Positions 45,997 through 54,367 of a stretch of 64,000 nt of DNA are shown here, one piece after another. This DNA comes from a bacterium Scap17 (lineage in GTDB: Bacteria; Pseudomonadota; Gammaproteobacteria; Pseudomonadales; Halomonadaceae): contig VINJ01000001.1 in the NCBI GenBank assembly GCA_013376735.1, positions 1,054,001-1,118,000 on the forward strand. Direction: 5' to 3'. The position numbers and the translations under genes are program-made. The notes under the pieces are model-generated. The model was not told the DNA's origin, searched no databases, and saw only the letters and a list, made by a program, of their open reading frames with translations. Every line of letters begins with the position of its first letter. Within the stretch, counting starts at the first letter, position 1.

Positions 45997-46076
45997 CGAA
46001 CATTGCCTGGCCGGTTGACCATTGCCGAGCAGTTCGACATGGCGAGCTGTTCGAACATGGCGGGGCGCAATGTTCG
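45997..46076 (-). promoter_or_regulatory. Repeat array upstream of the DUF969-DUF979-pcp operon
   Basis: The 359-base gap 45890-46248 has no gene. It holds CGAACATTGC (45997-46006) and its inverted copy GCAATGTTCG (46067-46076). Between them are two adjacent direct repeats, GAGCAGTTCGACATGGC (46027-46043) and GAGCTGTTCGAACATGGC (46044-46061). An AT-rich patch near 46140-46160 upstream may hold the promoter. This looks like a multi-site operator for an unknown regulator. Confidence 0.55.
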
Positions 46077-46248
46077 TTGCTTTACAAAGAGAGCTCAAAG
46101 GGTAGAGCGACACCAGAGGAATCCAAATGAGACATTCGGAATATATAAATTTCAACGACATGTAGTATCGACAAAATCCATCATGCAGGCGTGAATGACA
46201 GATAATATTGATACCTTGGTGGGCCTTGCCTCACTCTGTGGGGAGATG

Positions 46249-47448
46249 TCAGCCGTCGACCACTTCGGTGCTGCCATCCTCGCGCAGGCAGATACGGCGA
46301 CGTCTGCCGACCTGGAAGCCAAGCATGGCGGCACTCAGCAGGATCAGCGCGAACAGCGACGCGATCACGCGCAGATCGGCCGTGATTTCCAGCAGAATGC
46401 CGACGGCGAGTGGCCCGAGAGCGGCCAGCATGTAGCCGGTGCCTTGTGCCATGCCGGAGAGGGCGCCTGCCAGACGTGCATCGGAGGTGCGCAGCACCAG
46501 CAGCGTCAATGCCATCGAGAAGCTGCCCCCCTGGCCGAAACCGAGCAGCACGGCGAACAGCCAGCGCAATGACAGCGGCCCGATCATCAGTCCCAGCAGG
46601 CCGATGGCGGTACAGGACAGCAGCAGCAGGATGGCGGGGCGCTGGTCGCGCCCCATGCGGCCGATCACGGGGGCCAACAGGGCGGTAAGCACCTGTGCCA
46701 TCACCGAGGCGGCCATCAGCCAGCCGGATTCGATATCGCTCAGACCGCGTTGCTGGAGCAGGAAAGGTAGCCAGCCAAAGACGATATAGGCCAGGGAAGA
46801 CTGGCAGCCCATGAAGAAGGTGACCTGACGGGCCAGCGATTGATGCCACAGGCGAGGGGTAGCCTGCTGATGGCTGGTGGTCATCTCTGGCCACGGGTGG
46901 GGCATGCTCAGGCGCCAGGCGGGAAGCGCGATCACTACAAGCAGCGCCCAGCAGGCCAATGAGGCTTGCCAGCTGTCGAGAAGATTGGCCAGTGGCACGC
47001 TGAGTCCTGCGGCCAGCGCTGCACCAAGACATAGCGCCATGGTGTACACGCCGGTGAACAGATCGGCTCGTTCAGGATGCTCACGCTTGACGATGGCGGG
47101 CAGCAGGGTGCCGGCGACGCCGATGCTGCCGCCACATAACAGGGTGCCGAGATAGAGCAGCAGTGCCATGTCACTGGCCCGCAACCACAGGGCGATGCCG
47201 AGAGTGACCAAGGCAAGGCTGAGGGTGCGCTCAACCCCCAGGCGGCGGGCCAGGCGCGGGGCCAGTGGGGCGAACAGCCCCAGGCAGACGACGGGCAGTG
47301 TGGTGAGAAGGCCCGCTGCCAGCGTGCTCAGGCCCAGGTCCTGGGTGATGCGATCCAGCAGGGGTGCCAAGGATGACAGCGCCGGACGCAGGTTCAGGGC
47401 GACCAGAATCAGGATGAGCAGGAATAGGAATGCTGGCATTCGGCGCAT
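46249..47448 (-). CDS. Major facilitator transporter of the CynX/NimT type
   Basis: A 399-residue MFS protein with 12 predicted hydrophobic helices. It starts LILILVALNLRPALSSLAPLL, the hallmark of the CynX/NimT (cyanate, 2-nitroimidazole) subfamily, and has a paired motif in the second half (GFGQGGSFSMALTLLVLR). It is likely an exporter or importer of a small organic solute; the substrate cannot be told. It could start at Met1 or at Met4 (47439). Confidence 0.88.
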   Translation of the reverse strand: MRRMPAFLFLLILILVALNLRPALSSLAPLLDRITQDLGLSTLAAGLLTTLPVVCLGLFAPLAPRLARRLGVERTLSLALVTLGIALWLRASDMALLLYLGTLLCGGSIGVAGTLLPAIVKREHPERADLFTGVYTMALCLGAALAAGLSVPLANLLDSWQASLACWALLVVIALPAWRLSMPHPWPEMTTSHQQATPRLWHQSLARQVTFFMGCQSSLAYIVFGWLPFLLQQRGLSDIESGWLMAASVMAQVLTALLAPVIGRMGRDQRPAILLLLSCTAIGLLGLMIGPLSLRWLFAVLLGFGQGGSFSMALTLLVLRTSDARLAGALSGMAQGTGYMLAALGPLAVGILLEITADLRVIASLFALILLSAAMLGFQVGRRRRICLREDGSTEVVDG

Positions 47449-47561
47449 GAGGAAACCTGAACGAGAGGACAGGTCTGTGAGAATACCGGCATATGCTCAA
47501 GCTGTCTTGCCTCGAATCGGTGCGCTTCCAGCAGGTCTTTCTCAAGCCGGGCTCTGGACAG

Positions 47562-47591
47562 CAGAACGCCCGGCAATTGCCGAGCGTTCTG
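47562..47591. terminator. Near-perfect palindrome downstream of the hypothetical gene
   Basis: CAGAACGC (47562-47569) and CGGCAA (47571-47576) pair with TTGCCG and GCGTTCTG through 47591; only the 47570/47583 pair is mismatched. It lies about 75 bases past the stop of the minus-strand gene at 47666 and before the MFS gene, so it probably ends the former. Confidence 0.55.
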
Positions 47592-47665
47592 TCTCAATGT
47601 ATCTGCCTTGAGGTGCTTGCGCTCAATGCCCCGTGGTGATGGGCCGCTTGCCGGTACCGGAACGA

Positions 47666-48280
47666 TCAGTATTTGGGTTCAAGCTCCAGCTCGTGTGTCG
47701 GGCTATCGATCCTTTGTGCTGCCGCGCGTTGACGCGTCATGGCACCGTCGGCATGCACGTCGTGGCCGCGGGGAGCGACATTGCGCCATGCGGGCGTCTT
47801 CTGCAGGCGCCCGGTATTGGCGCGTGCCGTATTGGAGACCGGCCGGCGACTCGCCTTGGCGCGAATCAGGGTCATGTCCTCGGTGCTCAGCAGCATGCCC
47901 TGGGGCGTGCGCTCCAGCACGAGGTGGCCACTGAAGTGCCAGCAGCGCATGGGGGTATGCGCGACGCGATAGCGATGACCCGCCACCTCCAGTGAGATGG
48001 CTTCCTTCGGCTGGCAGCCAAGGGGGTGCAGCGTCACTTCCTCCAGCAGCACCAGACGATTGAAGTCGTCCGGCTGAAGTACCTGGTTGCCATCATGCAT
48101 GCGCACCGGGAAGGCATGGTTGTCACGCTGCAGCTCACGCCGCTTGTGACTGACGCTGCCGTTGCCTTCCAGGATGCCAGCACCACACACATGCACGAGC
48201 TCGCCATCAATCTGTTTGATGACAAGCACCTCGACGTGTCGCTGCTTGAAAAGATGATCACGCAGTGAGCGTAATGGCAT
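47666..48280 (-). CDS. Hypothetical protein
   Basis: A 204-residue soluble protein I do not recognise. Codon use looks genuinely coding (GC-rich third positions). Visible features are a basic N-terminus, an LVLLEEVTLHPLGCQPKEAISLE-like central beta-rich region and a polar, basic C-terminal third that looks disordered. ATG 48280 has GAGG upstream; a second in-frame ATG is at 48295. No signal peptide or transmembrane helix. Confidence 0.6.
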   Translation of the reverse strand: MPLRSLRDHLFKQRHVEVLVIKQIDGELVHVCGAGILEGNGSVSHKRRELQRDNHAFPVRMHDGNQVLQPDDFNRLVLLEEVTLHPLGCQPKEAISLEVAGHRYRVAHTPMRCWHFSGHLVLERTPQGMLLSTEDMTLIRAKASRRPVSNTARANTGRLQKTPAWRNVAPRGHDVHADGAMTRQRAAAQRIDSPTHELELEPKY

Positions 48281-48530
48281 GGCTGAAATCCTCATCTACA
48301 CCATCCGTTGGCTGAGCATATCCGTCAGAGCCCGAGTCATCTCTCTGACTGACAGGCGCTGCCATGCTGCCTGCCAAGTGATATCTCGCTCTGATAGCCA
48401 CATCATACGCCGTCTGTGAGCATTTTTCCCGAATCAAGCTCCAGCCCGAGGATAAATCATCTTGTCATGGCACGTTTTCATGACAGCTCGGTCAGGCAGA
48501 TGACTGAGAACACTGCATCCCCGAGTCGGG

Positions 48531-49145
48531 TCACTCATACTTGCCCAGCACGGCCCGGCAGATATCAGCGAAATTGCGTGCTTCCGGCGGATGTTCCAGA
48601 TCGAGCCCCAAGGCCTTGCCGACGCGGGAGGCGGCGACCAGACCGCGCACGCTCGGCTTGCCATCGTCGCCCTGCTCGGTCACCAGCAGGTGGGATTCGC
48701 CGCTCTGACGCAGCGTCTCGACCAGGTCCCCGACGCGGGCGCGCTTGAGCACGGCGAGAGGAATGCCCTGCAGCTCCGCGCGAGGTATCTGCACCATGTC
48801 GGTAGTGACTTCGTCGCGCTGGACATTGAAGCGGGTCATGGCGCGCATCACGACTCGGCCACCCTGCAGCTCACGCGAGGTCACCACACCGGTGAAGGTG
48901 CCATCATGATCGTGTACCAGCAACAGGCGCACCCCGGCCTGTTTCATGGTCGCCAGTGCCTGACCGATGGAGGCGCTGCCCTGAATGCTGCGACCGGCGG
49001 TAATGGCAAAGTCCGTCACCAGCTCACTGGCCGGGCTATCCATGGTGATGTTGCCGATCGGCTGCAAGGGCAGACGAGCGGAGGTGACATGAGAGAGCGT
49101 TTCGACGTCGAGGGTGTGGTAAGCCGACGGTGCAATGGCATTCAT
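48531..49145 (-). CDS. CBS-domain protein
   Basis: A 204-residue protein with two CBS motifs (about residues 45-105 and 115-175). The first includes SIGQALATMKQAGVRLLLVHD and GVVTSRELQGG, and the second GDLVETLRQSGESHLLVTE. CBS pairs bind adenine nucleotides and regulate partner enzymes or channels. There is no catalytic domain. ATG 49145 has AGGAG upstream. Its partner is unknown. Confidence 0.85.
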   Translation of the reverse strand: MNAIAPSAYHTLDVETLSHVTSARLPLQPIGNITMDSPASELVTDFAITAGRSIQGSASIGQALATMKQAGVRLLLVHDHDGTFTGVVTSRELQGGRVVMRAMTRFNVQRDEVTTDMVQIPRAELQGIPLAVLKRARVGDLVETLRQSGESHLLVTEQGDDGKPSVRGLVAASRVGKALGLDLEHPPEARNFADICRAVLGKYE

Positions 49146-49237
49146 GGACTGACTCCTGTAACCAGATAACGAGCATATTCTGCGTACTATGAGTCAGGTG
49201 AGGGCCAGGAGTTTTCTGCACGATGGGTAACTTCAGG

Positions 49238-49256
49238 TTGCTACTGTCGCAACAGT
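49238..49256 (-). promoter_or_regulatory. Palindrome upstream of the CBS-domain gene
   Basis: ACTGT-CGCA-ACAGT (49243-49256) overlaps GTTGC-N7-GCAAC (from 49238). It lies about 100 bases upstream of the CBS-domain start and may be an operator. No promoter was confidently placed. Confidence 0.35.
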
Positions 49257-49396
49257 GACAGGAATTTCGATCTATCAGGTCAATATCTGCCGCTGTCGGT
49301 GCGAGGTAGGAAATAAATAGATTCCATTTCGGAAACAAACACTCCTCCGGCAGGCCGGAATTGGCATGAGTCAGCAGTTTCCTTGCTCCTGACGGT

Positions 49397-49432
49397 AATG
49401 ATGCCCACTGCACGAGGCGAGTGGGCATCATT
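49397..49432 (-). terminator. Hairpin after the minus-strand hypothetical gene
   Basis: A perfect 13-bp stem (49397-49409 with 49420-49432) lies 57 bases beyond the stop of the gene at 49489. There is no gene in the 49146-49488 interval. Confidence 0.65.
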
Positions 49433-49488
49433 GAGCCGATTCAGGGAGTTATCCCTTCATCAGGGGCTGGCGTACACGCCCGGGTGCG

Positions 49489-49989
49489 TCACACCCACTG
49501 CTTGAGGTCGCCGCGTACGGCATCCAGGAAGGTGATGAAGTCCGTCTGGTCATCGGCGTCGCAACGGTCCACCTTGCAGGCCAGCTTCATCTTGGTGCCG
49601 GCGACGATTTCGTCATACACCTCGAGCGTGAGTTTCTCGACGCTGGCATCGGCGGGTTCCTGCTCGCCATCCAGCAGGCTGAACGTCGTCATCAGCGTGC
49701 CGCGAAGACGCGTGGTGCCGCCTTCCGCGACCACTCGACGCACCTTGAGCCAGCCTTCGCGCACCATGAGCTCCCCCTGTGAATCGCGTTGCTTGTAGAT
49801 GGTGCGATAGCATGCATTCTCGGAGACGCCCTTGGCGGCCATGCTTTCATAGGCCTTGATCATGCGTGTCGCCATGGTGCCAGCTTCGGCGATCTTGCGG
49901 CGGGCAGCACGATGTTCACGTTCCAGGCGGTCTTGCTTGGAGAAACGCTGCCACAGGTGGAAGTCGCGTGTCAGAGTGGTCGCGTCCAT
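49489..49989 (-). CDS. Hypothetical protein
   Basis: A 166-residue soluble protein I do not recognise. The N-terminal 60 residues are basic and helical (QDRLEREHRAARRKIAEAG), followed by a mixed segment and an acidic C-terminus with a DRCDADDQTDF patch. Two Cys are present. No signal peptide. ATG 49989 has a purine-rich AGAGAGA stretch before it. Confidence 0.65.
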   Translation of the reverse strand: MDATTLTRDFHLWQRFSKQDRLEREHRAARRKIAEAGTMATRMIKAYESMAAKGVSENACYRTIYKQRDSQGELMVREGWLKVRRVVAEGGTTRLRGTLMTTFSLLDGEQEPADASVEKLTLEVYDEIVAGTKMKLACKVDRCDADDQTDFITFLDAVRGDLKQWV

Positions 49990-50584
49990 TACAGTCTCTC
50001 TTCTCTAGAAGCGGCGGGGAAAAGTGGGTGGCGGCTATTGCCATGTCCAGGCGCCGATGGTGTCACGAAGGCGGGCGATTGTCTGCCCGGTTCTTGCTTC
50101 AGACGTCAAGGAGGGCCCGAGTGCCAAGTGGTGTGGGGCATGCAGGCTGGCGACGAGATGTCAGTATTGCCATGCTCAAGAGTACCATTGACTGGTCACG
50201 GGCTTTTTCCAGCCCGGTCATCATCACGACTGAATCTAGGGCTTAAATCTTCTCTGAACTACTCTGCAAGTCACCCACAAGGCCCGCTTTGTGAGAATCT
50301 GCGACTGCTGATCCTCGAGATTGCTTATCCTCGAGATTGCTGATGCTTCACGCTCAGGCGCCTGCTGCGTGAGCCACGTCGCCGTGATGGGATTGCCAGT
50401 CTCGCAGGGGAGAATGCCTAGTATGCGTGAATCATATGCCTGACTGCGCTGCATGCCTTGAAGGATACGCAATGAAAAAGGCCGTCACGTTTCATACAGC
50501 AGCGTGAGATAGAATAGACAGGCAATATCATCAGGTAGAGCACAGCGGAGGCACACGGGAAGTGCCGTAAATGAGGAAGGAATC
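49990..50584. other. Intergenic region upstream of the GGDEF protein
   Basis: No full gene is seen. It contains the 16-bp tandem repeat (50311-50342), a TAGAAT -10 candidate (50510-50515) with a poor -35, and an 11-codon reading frame at 50472-50507 preceded by AAGGA that could be chance. Confidence 0.35.
50311..50342. repeat. Tandem 16-bp repeat
   Basis: Two adjacent copies of ATCCTCGAGATTGCT(T/G) differ only at the last base, each with a CTCGAG palindrome. They lie 240 bases upstream of the GGDEF gene. Confidence 0.9.
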
Positions 50585-51904
50585 ATGGCGAAAGCAGATC
50601 GCCGTCGCAAACCGGGAAGTCGGCTGGGTGTCTTGCGCACGGTCAACATGAAGTGGCGGTGGCCAGCTCCGGCGGGGCTGGCCGAGCGGCACCTCGCGCT
50701 TTATCAGTTGTTCATGTGGATCTATATCAGTGCGCTCGGCTGCCAGCTGGGCTACTTCGCTCTGCTGGGGCTGCAGCCTTATCCGCAGCCAGTGGTGATC
50801 AATGTCATCGGCGTCCTGCTCAACGTCCTGGCCATCCTGTTCCACCGCAAGGGCTACATGAATTCCGCGTTGCTGTTGCTGGTGGTGCCGATGTCAGCCA
50901 AGGCGGCATGGTGGGAATACCAGTTCGGCGCCGAGGGCGGCTTCGAGTATTTCCATATCGTCGCCATCTTCTTCATCTGTATTGCGTTCCTGTCACGCAT
51001 TCAACGGCTATTGTTCAGTGGCGTCCTGCTGCTGTTCTATATCGGCTCCCAATATCTCACCAGCCCGGTCTATATCGTCTCCTACGAGTTCATGTCGCTG
51101 GCCAGTGTCGTCAACCTGATGATTTCCGTCACCTTCATCGCGGTGGTGGCCGTTCAGATCGGGTGGGAGGCTGAGCAGCGCGAGAAGCGCTACCGTCGTG
51201 ACTTGCGCCATGACCAGTTGACGGGGGCACTGTCTCGTTTTGCCTTGCTGGAAGAGGGGCCGCGTCTGTTGAGCCGTGGTGGCCTGGGAGTGTTGATGAT
51301 CGATGTCGATCACTTCAAGGCCATCAATGATACCCAAGGGCATGCGATTGGCGATGAGGTGCTGATAGAGCTGACGCAACGACTGCGTCACCATCTGCGC
51401 GGCAGTGATCAGCTGTGCCGCCAGGGGGGAGAAGAGTTCGTGGCGCTGTGCCCGACAGATGACAGGGATGGTCTCAAGCACGTCGCCGAACGTCTGCTGC
51501 TATCGATCAACAGTCGTGCCTTCACGCTGAGCAATGGACAGTTGTTGCGGGTCACCATCAGTATCGGAGCGGCCCAGGGCGGGCCAGCGGCATGTGCGGA
51601 ATCGCTGTTGCCTGATCTTCTGCAGCGTGCCGATCAGGCCATGTACCGTGCCAAGCGCGAAGGGCGCAATCGGGTGGTCACCGTCTGGGATGCGCCCGAT
51701 CACGGCGCAGCCAGCCTTGATCAGATCGAGCCGTCTGATCACGACCACCGCCCCGACCGCGACAGGCTGGCCATGCCAGGCATGCTGCCACCGGACACTT
51801 CAGGCGATGGATCAGGCGAAGCAGCCTCGATCCCCAGCCGCTCTGATGTCAATGACCATGACGATGTGCAGGCCGCCGATGAGGTCTATCAGTGGAAGCG
51901 CTGA
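50585..51904 (+). CDS. Membrane-bound diguanylate cyclase (GGDEF)
   Basis: A 439-residue protein with about five to six transmembrane helices (residues 35-200) and a GGDEF domain (about 205-370). The active site reads GGEEF (281-285), an accepted active variant. An RxxD inhibitory site (RGSD) lies five residues upstream, so product feedback is likely. It makes c-di-GMP, favouring sessile growth. The acidic, disordered tail is rich in Asp and Pro. ATG 50585 has GGAAGG upstream. Confidence 0.9.
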   Translation: MAKADRRRKPGSRLGVLRTVNMKWRWPAPAGLAERHLALYQLFMWIYISALGCQLGYFALLGLQPYPQPVVINVIGVLLNVLAILFHRKGYMNSALLLLVVPMSAKAAWWEYQFGAEGGFEYFHIVAIFFICIAFLSRIQRLLFSGVLLLFYIGSQYLTSPVYIVSYEFMSLASVVNLMISVTFIAVVAVQIGWEAEQREKRYRRDLRHDQLTGALSRFALLEEGPRLLSRGGLGVLMIDVDHFKAINDTQGHAIGDEVLIELTQRLRHHLRGSDQLCRQGGEEFVALCPTDDRDGLKHVAERLLLSINSRAFTLSNGQLLRVTISIGAAQGGPAACAESLLPDLLQRADQAMYRAKREGRNRVVTVWDAPDHGAASLDQIEPSDHDHRPDRDRLAMPGMLPPDTSGDGSGEAASIPSRSDVNDHDDVQAADEVYQWKR

Positions 51905-51991
51905 CGCAAGGATGATGGCTTTGCCATTTCACCTGATTGGGCGTGATATCCATGCATGATCCACGCTCTCACCAAGCGGAGAGACAAGCTG

Positions 51992-52627
51992 ATGATGGAT
52001 TCCTGTGGCAGCGTTTCACGCCGGTTGTCGCGCCGGCTCTTGCGGGGACTGCTGGTGACGGCGTTGGTCAGTGGTATGCCGCTTGCGGCGGTTCAGGCGG
52101 AGGAGTCGCCGAATGCTGCAGCGTCTTCGAGTGACGGGCAGGCGCCTCGGGCGCAAGTGATTGCCGACCCGGCGACACCCTCTCTGCCGCCTGCCGCCAA
52201 GGCCAGCAACAGCATCTTTCGCTGTGTTCAGGCAGGGGTGCCCACCTGGCAGCAGCAGCCTTGTCAGCAGGGCGATGCCCCCGTCACGCTGGATGATTCG
52301 CTGACGGTGGTGCCCGCCGCTGACGTGATAGAGAACGCCTCTGGCGAAGACCCGACCGCACAGCGCCTGGCGCGTGAGAAGGAGCGTGCCCTGGCTGCAC
52401 GTGAGGAGAGCCAGCGTCAGTACCGCATCCGTTCAGCGCTGGATGATGGCTATCTGGTGCAGGGCATGAGCGAGGCTCAGGCCATCTCGTTGCTGGGCAA
52501 GCCCAGTGATATCAGCGAGACGATTGCCGATGACACATCCTGCCGTCTGCTGAATTGGTGGGAAGATGTCCGCGTGCAGTTCTGCAACGATGAAGCCGTG
52601 TCCATCACGGCCAATCAGCGGGACTGA
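51992..52627 (+). CDS. DUF4124-type periplasmic protein
   Basis: A 211-residue exported protein. The signal peptide core is LRGLLVTALVSGMPLAAVQA. A DUF4124-like motif (SIFRCVQAGVPTWQQQPC, about residues 74-91) is followed by a charged coiled helix and a C-terminal GMSEAQAISLLGKPSDISE segment that resembles SmpA/OmlA-type folds. I use ATG 51992 (GGAG upstream) instead of 51956. Function unknown. Confidence 0.75.
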   Translation: MMDSCGSVSRRLSRRLLRGLLVTALVSGMPLAAVQAEESPNAAASSSDGQAPRAQVIADPATPSLPPAAKASNSIFRCVQAGVPTWQQQPCQQGDAPVTLDDSLTVVPAADVIENASGEDPTAQRLAREKERALAAREESQRQYRIRSALDDGYLVQGMSEAQAISLLGKPSDISETIADDTSCRLLNWWEDVRVQFCNDEAVSITANQRD

Positions 52628-52654
52628 GTGACTTGCGGTCTGGGCCATCAAGGC

Positions 52655-52692
52655 CAGGGCCGGTGCGAGCTGAAACGCTCGCACCGGCCCTG
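52655..52692 (+). terminator. Terminator after the DUF4124-type gene
   Basis: A perfect 16-bp stem (52655-52670 with 52677-52692) with a TGAAAC loop is followed by a T-rich TTCGTTCTG. Confidence 0.75.
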
Positions 52693-52867
52693 TTCGTTCT
52701 GTCCGACTCGTACAGTCCGAGTCAGCGCCAAAGCGGTGAGCGGAGTTTTCTCGCCGCATGTCTACTTGCCAAGAAATTGCTAATATAAGGCATGATCTAG
52801 CGTAGAAATCGGCTTTTCCACGTCCAATGTTGCGAAATGGCGACGGCCGGGTGGTGAAGTTGCCACA

Positions 52868-52895
52868 TTACCGAGTTTATCGAACAGTGTTAGAT
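52868..52895 (+). promoter_or_regulatory. Candidate promoter of the glycine-zipper gene
   Basis: TTACCG (52868-52873), a 16-base spacer and TTAGAT (52890-52895) lie 100 bases upstream of the gene. The 52628-52994 gap otherwise holds only the terminator and AT-rich sequence near 52770-52810. Confidence 0.4.
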
Positions 52896-52994
52896 TACTC
52901 TCCGAACGCAGCGGCAGGCCCTAGGTGTCATCCAGGGGCATGGCTGACTGGCCGACGAGCCAGGCTGCAACACTATTCGGTGAGGAGAACACGC

Positions 52995-53534
52995 ATGAAC
53001 AAGTCCATCCTGATTGGCGCGATCGTGGCTGCACTGGGTATTGGTGGTGGAGTGGCGATCGGCAGCTATACGGCCAGCAACTCAGGCCCTGAATATGCCG
53101 ATATCGTGGCGGTGGATGCCGTGACGGAAACCGTGACCACTCCGCGCGAGGTCTGTCACAACGAGACCGTGACGCATCAGGCGCCCAGCAAGGACACCCA
53201 TAATATCGTCGGCACGGCCGTCGGCGCGATCGTCGGCGGTGTGGTGGGCAATCAGTTTGGCGGTGGCAATGGCAAGAAGGTGCTGACAGCCGCGGGTGCC
53301 GTGGGTGGCGGTTATGCCGGCAACCAGATACAGAGCCAGATGAAGAAGGGCGACACCTACACCACGACCGAGCAGCGCTGCGAAACGGTGCAGGACGCGT
53401 CAGACAAGGTGGTCGGCTACGACGTCAAGGTCGACATGGGGGATGAGACCCGCACCGTGCGTCTCGAGGCCAAGCCGGACGTGAAGCGCTTCGAGATCCG
53501 TGATGGTGAGCTGGTGCTGCCCCAGCAAGGCTGA
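52995..53534 (+). CDS. Glycine-zipper 2TM-domain protein
   Basis: A 179-residue envelope protein. An N-terminal hydrophobic Gly-rich segment (ILIGAIVAALGIGGGVAIGS) is a signal or anchor. A central glycine zipper (GTAVGAIVGGVVGNQFGGGNGK..AAGAVGGGYAGNQIQ) resembles Rick_17kDa_Anti/YMGG proteins that span the outer membrane. No lipobox Cys is visible. ATG 52995 has GAGGAG upstream. It is a monocistronic gene with its own terminator. Role unknown. Confidence 0.8.
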   Translation: MNKSILIGAIVAALGIGGGVAIGSYTASNSGPEYADIVAVDAVTETVTTPREVCHNETVTHQAPSKDTHNIVGTAVGAIVGGVVGNQFGGGNGKKVLTAAGAVGGGYAGNQIQSQMKKGDTYTTTEQRCETVQDASDKVVGYDVKVDMGDETRTVRLEAKPDVKRFEIRDGELVLPQQG

Positions 53535-53565
53535 GGCCAGATAGCCGCCAGACACGAAGCCCCCC

Positions 53566-53600
53566 GACGGAATCCGCCGGGGGGGCTTCTTTTTTTGGAT
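53566..53600 (+). terminator. Rho-independent terminator after the glycine-zipper gene
   Basis: A GC-rich stem (GAAGCCCC... with ...GGGGCTTC) is followed by a run of seven or more T's. Confidence 0.92.
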
Positions 53601-53653
53601 ATTCAGCTTTCTGGGTATCTGACCGTGCTCTTTTCTATCAGGCCGTCGGGTCG

Positions 53654-54367
53654 TCAGCTGGCATCCGCCGTGGCGGGCAGTGCCTTGGCGATCTCACGCG
53701 CCAACTGCTCGCCGGTCACACGCCAGCCTTCGCCCAGACTATTGACCAGCGCTGGATAGCCGTCATCCGTCAGGGGAGTCAGCGTCTGGATGTCGCCTTC
53801 CTCCAGCACGCTGCCATCTACGCCGCGCAGGCGCCAGCGACCGGTGATGACGGACTGGCCATCATGGCGGCCGATGAAGCGATCCAGGCTGACTCTCAGG
53901 CGTGCGCCCTTGAGGCCGCTCAGGCTGGTATCCGCGATACGGTACTGGCTCAGCGGCTGGGCGGGGCTGGCCTTGAGCTGCGTCAGCAGCTGGCGGGTCA
54001 GCATGTCCTGCAGATCATCGGCCCACAGGTTCTGGCTGGCCTGTACCAGCGTGATGTCGTCTGTCTGATAGACCAGACTGCCGCCTTCCAGGTAGCTGGC
54101 CAGTTGCACCGGCATCACTTCCAGCACGGGGGCATCTGCGGCAACACTGCGCTGGGCGGCACTCGCCTGTGTCGTTTGTGGTAGCAGATAGGCGCCACCG
54201 GTGGCGGCAGTCGTGCAGCCCGCCAGTGTGCCGAGCATCAGCAAGCCTGCCAGCAGGCCGCCGAAGCGGCCCTTGTGGGACATTGAAGTGCGCGGCGAGG
54301 CAGACGCGCTGCACGCTTGCGGCATGGCGGCTGTGCGGGTCGAGAGACTCATGGCTGTCGTCATCAT
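53654..54367 (-). CDS. pqiC: PqiC-type outer-membrane lipoprotein (DUF330)
   Basis: A 237-residue lipoprotein with lipobox LGTLAGC near residue 51. The mature part (YLLPQTTQ, VYQTDDITLVQASQNLWADDLQDML) fits the PqiC/YmbA family, the outer-membrane partner of PqiB. Start 54367 overlaps the pqiB stop (ATGA), giving an unusually long n-region; ATG 54283, nearer the hydrophobic core, has no ribosome site. It is the third gene of pqiABC. Confidence 0.85.
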   Translation of the reverse strand: MMTTAMSLSTRTAAMPQACSASASPRTSMSHKGRFGGLLAGLLMLGTLAGCTTAATGGAYLLPQTTQASAAQRSVAADAPVLEVMPVQLASYLEGGSLVYQTDDITLVQASQNLWADDLQDMLTRQLLTQLKASPAQPLSQYRIADTSLSGLKGARLRVSLDRFIGRHDGQSVITGRWRLRGVDGSVLEEGDIQTLTPLTDDGYPALVNSLGEGWRVTGEQLAREIAKALPATADAS

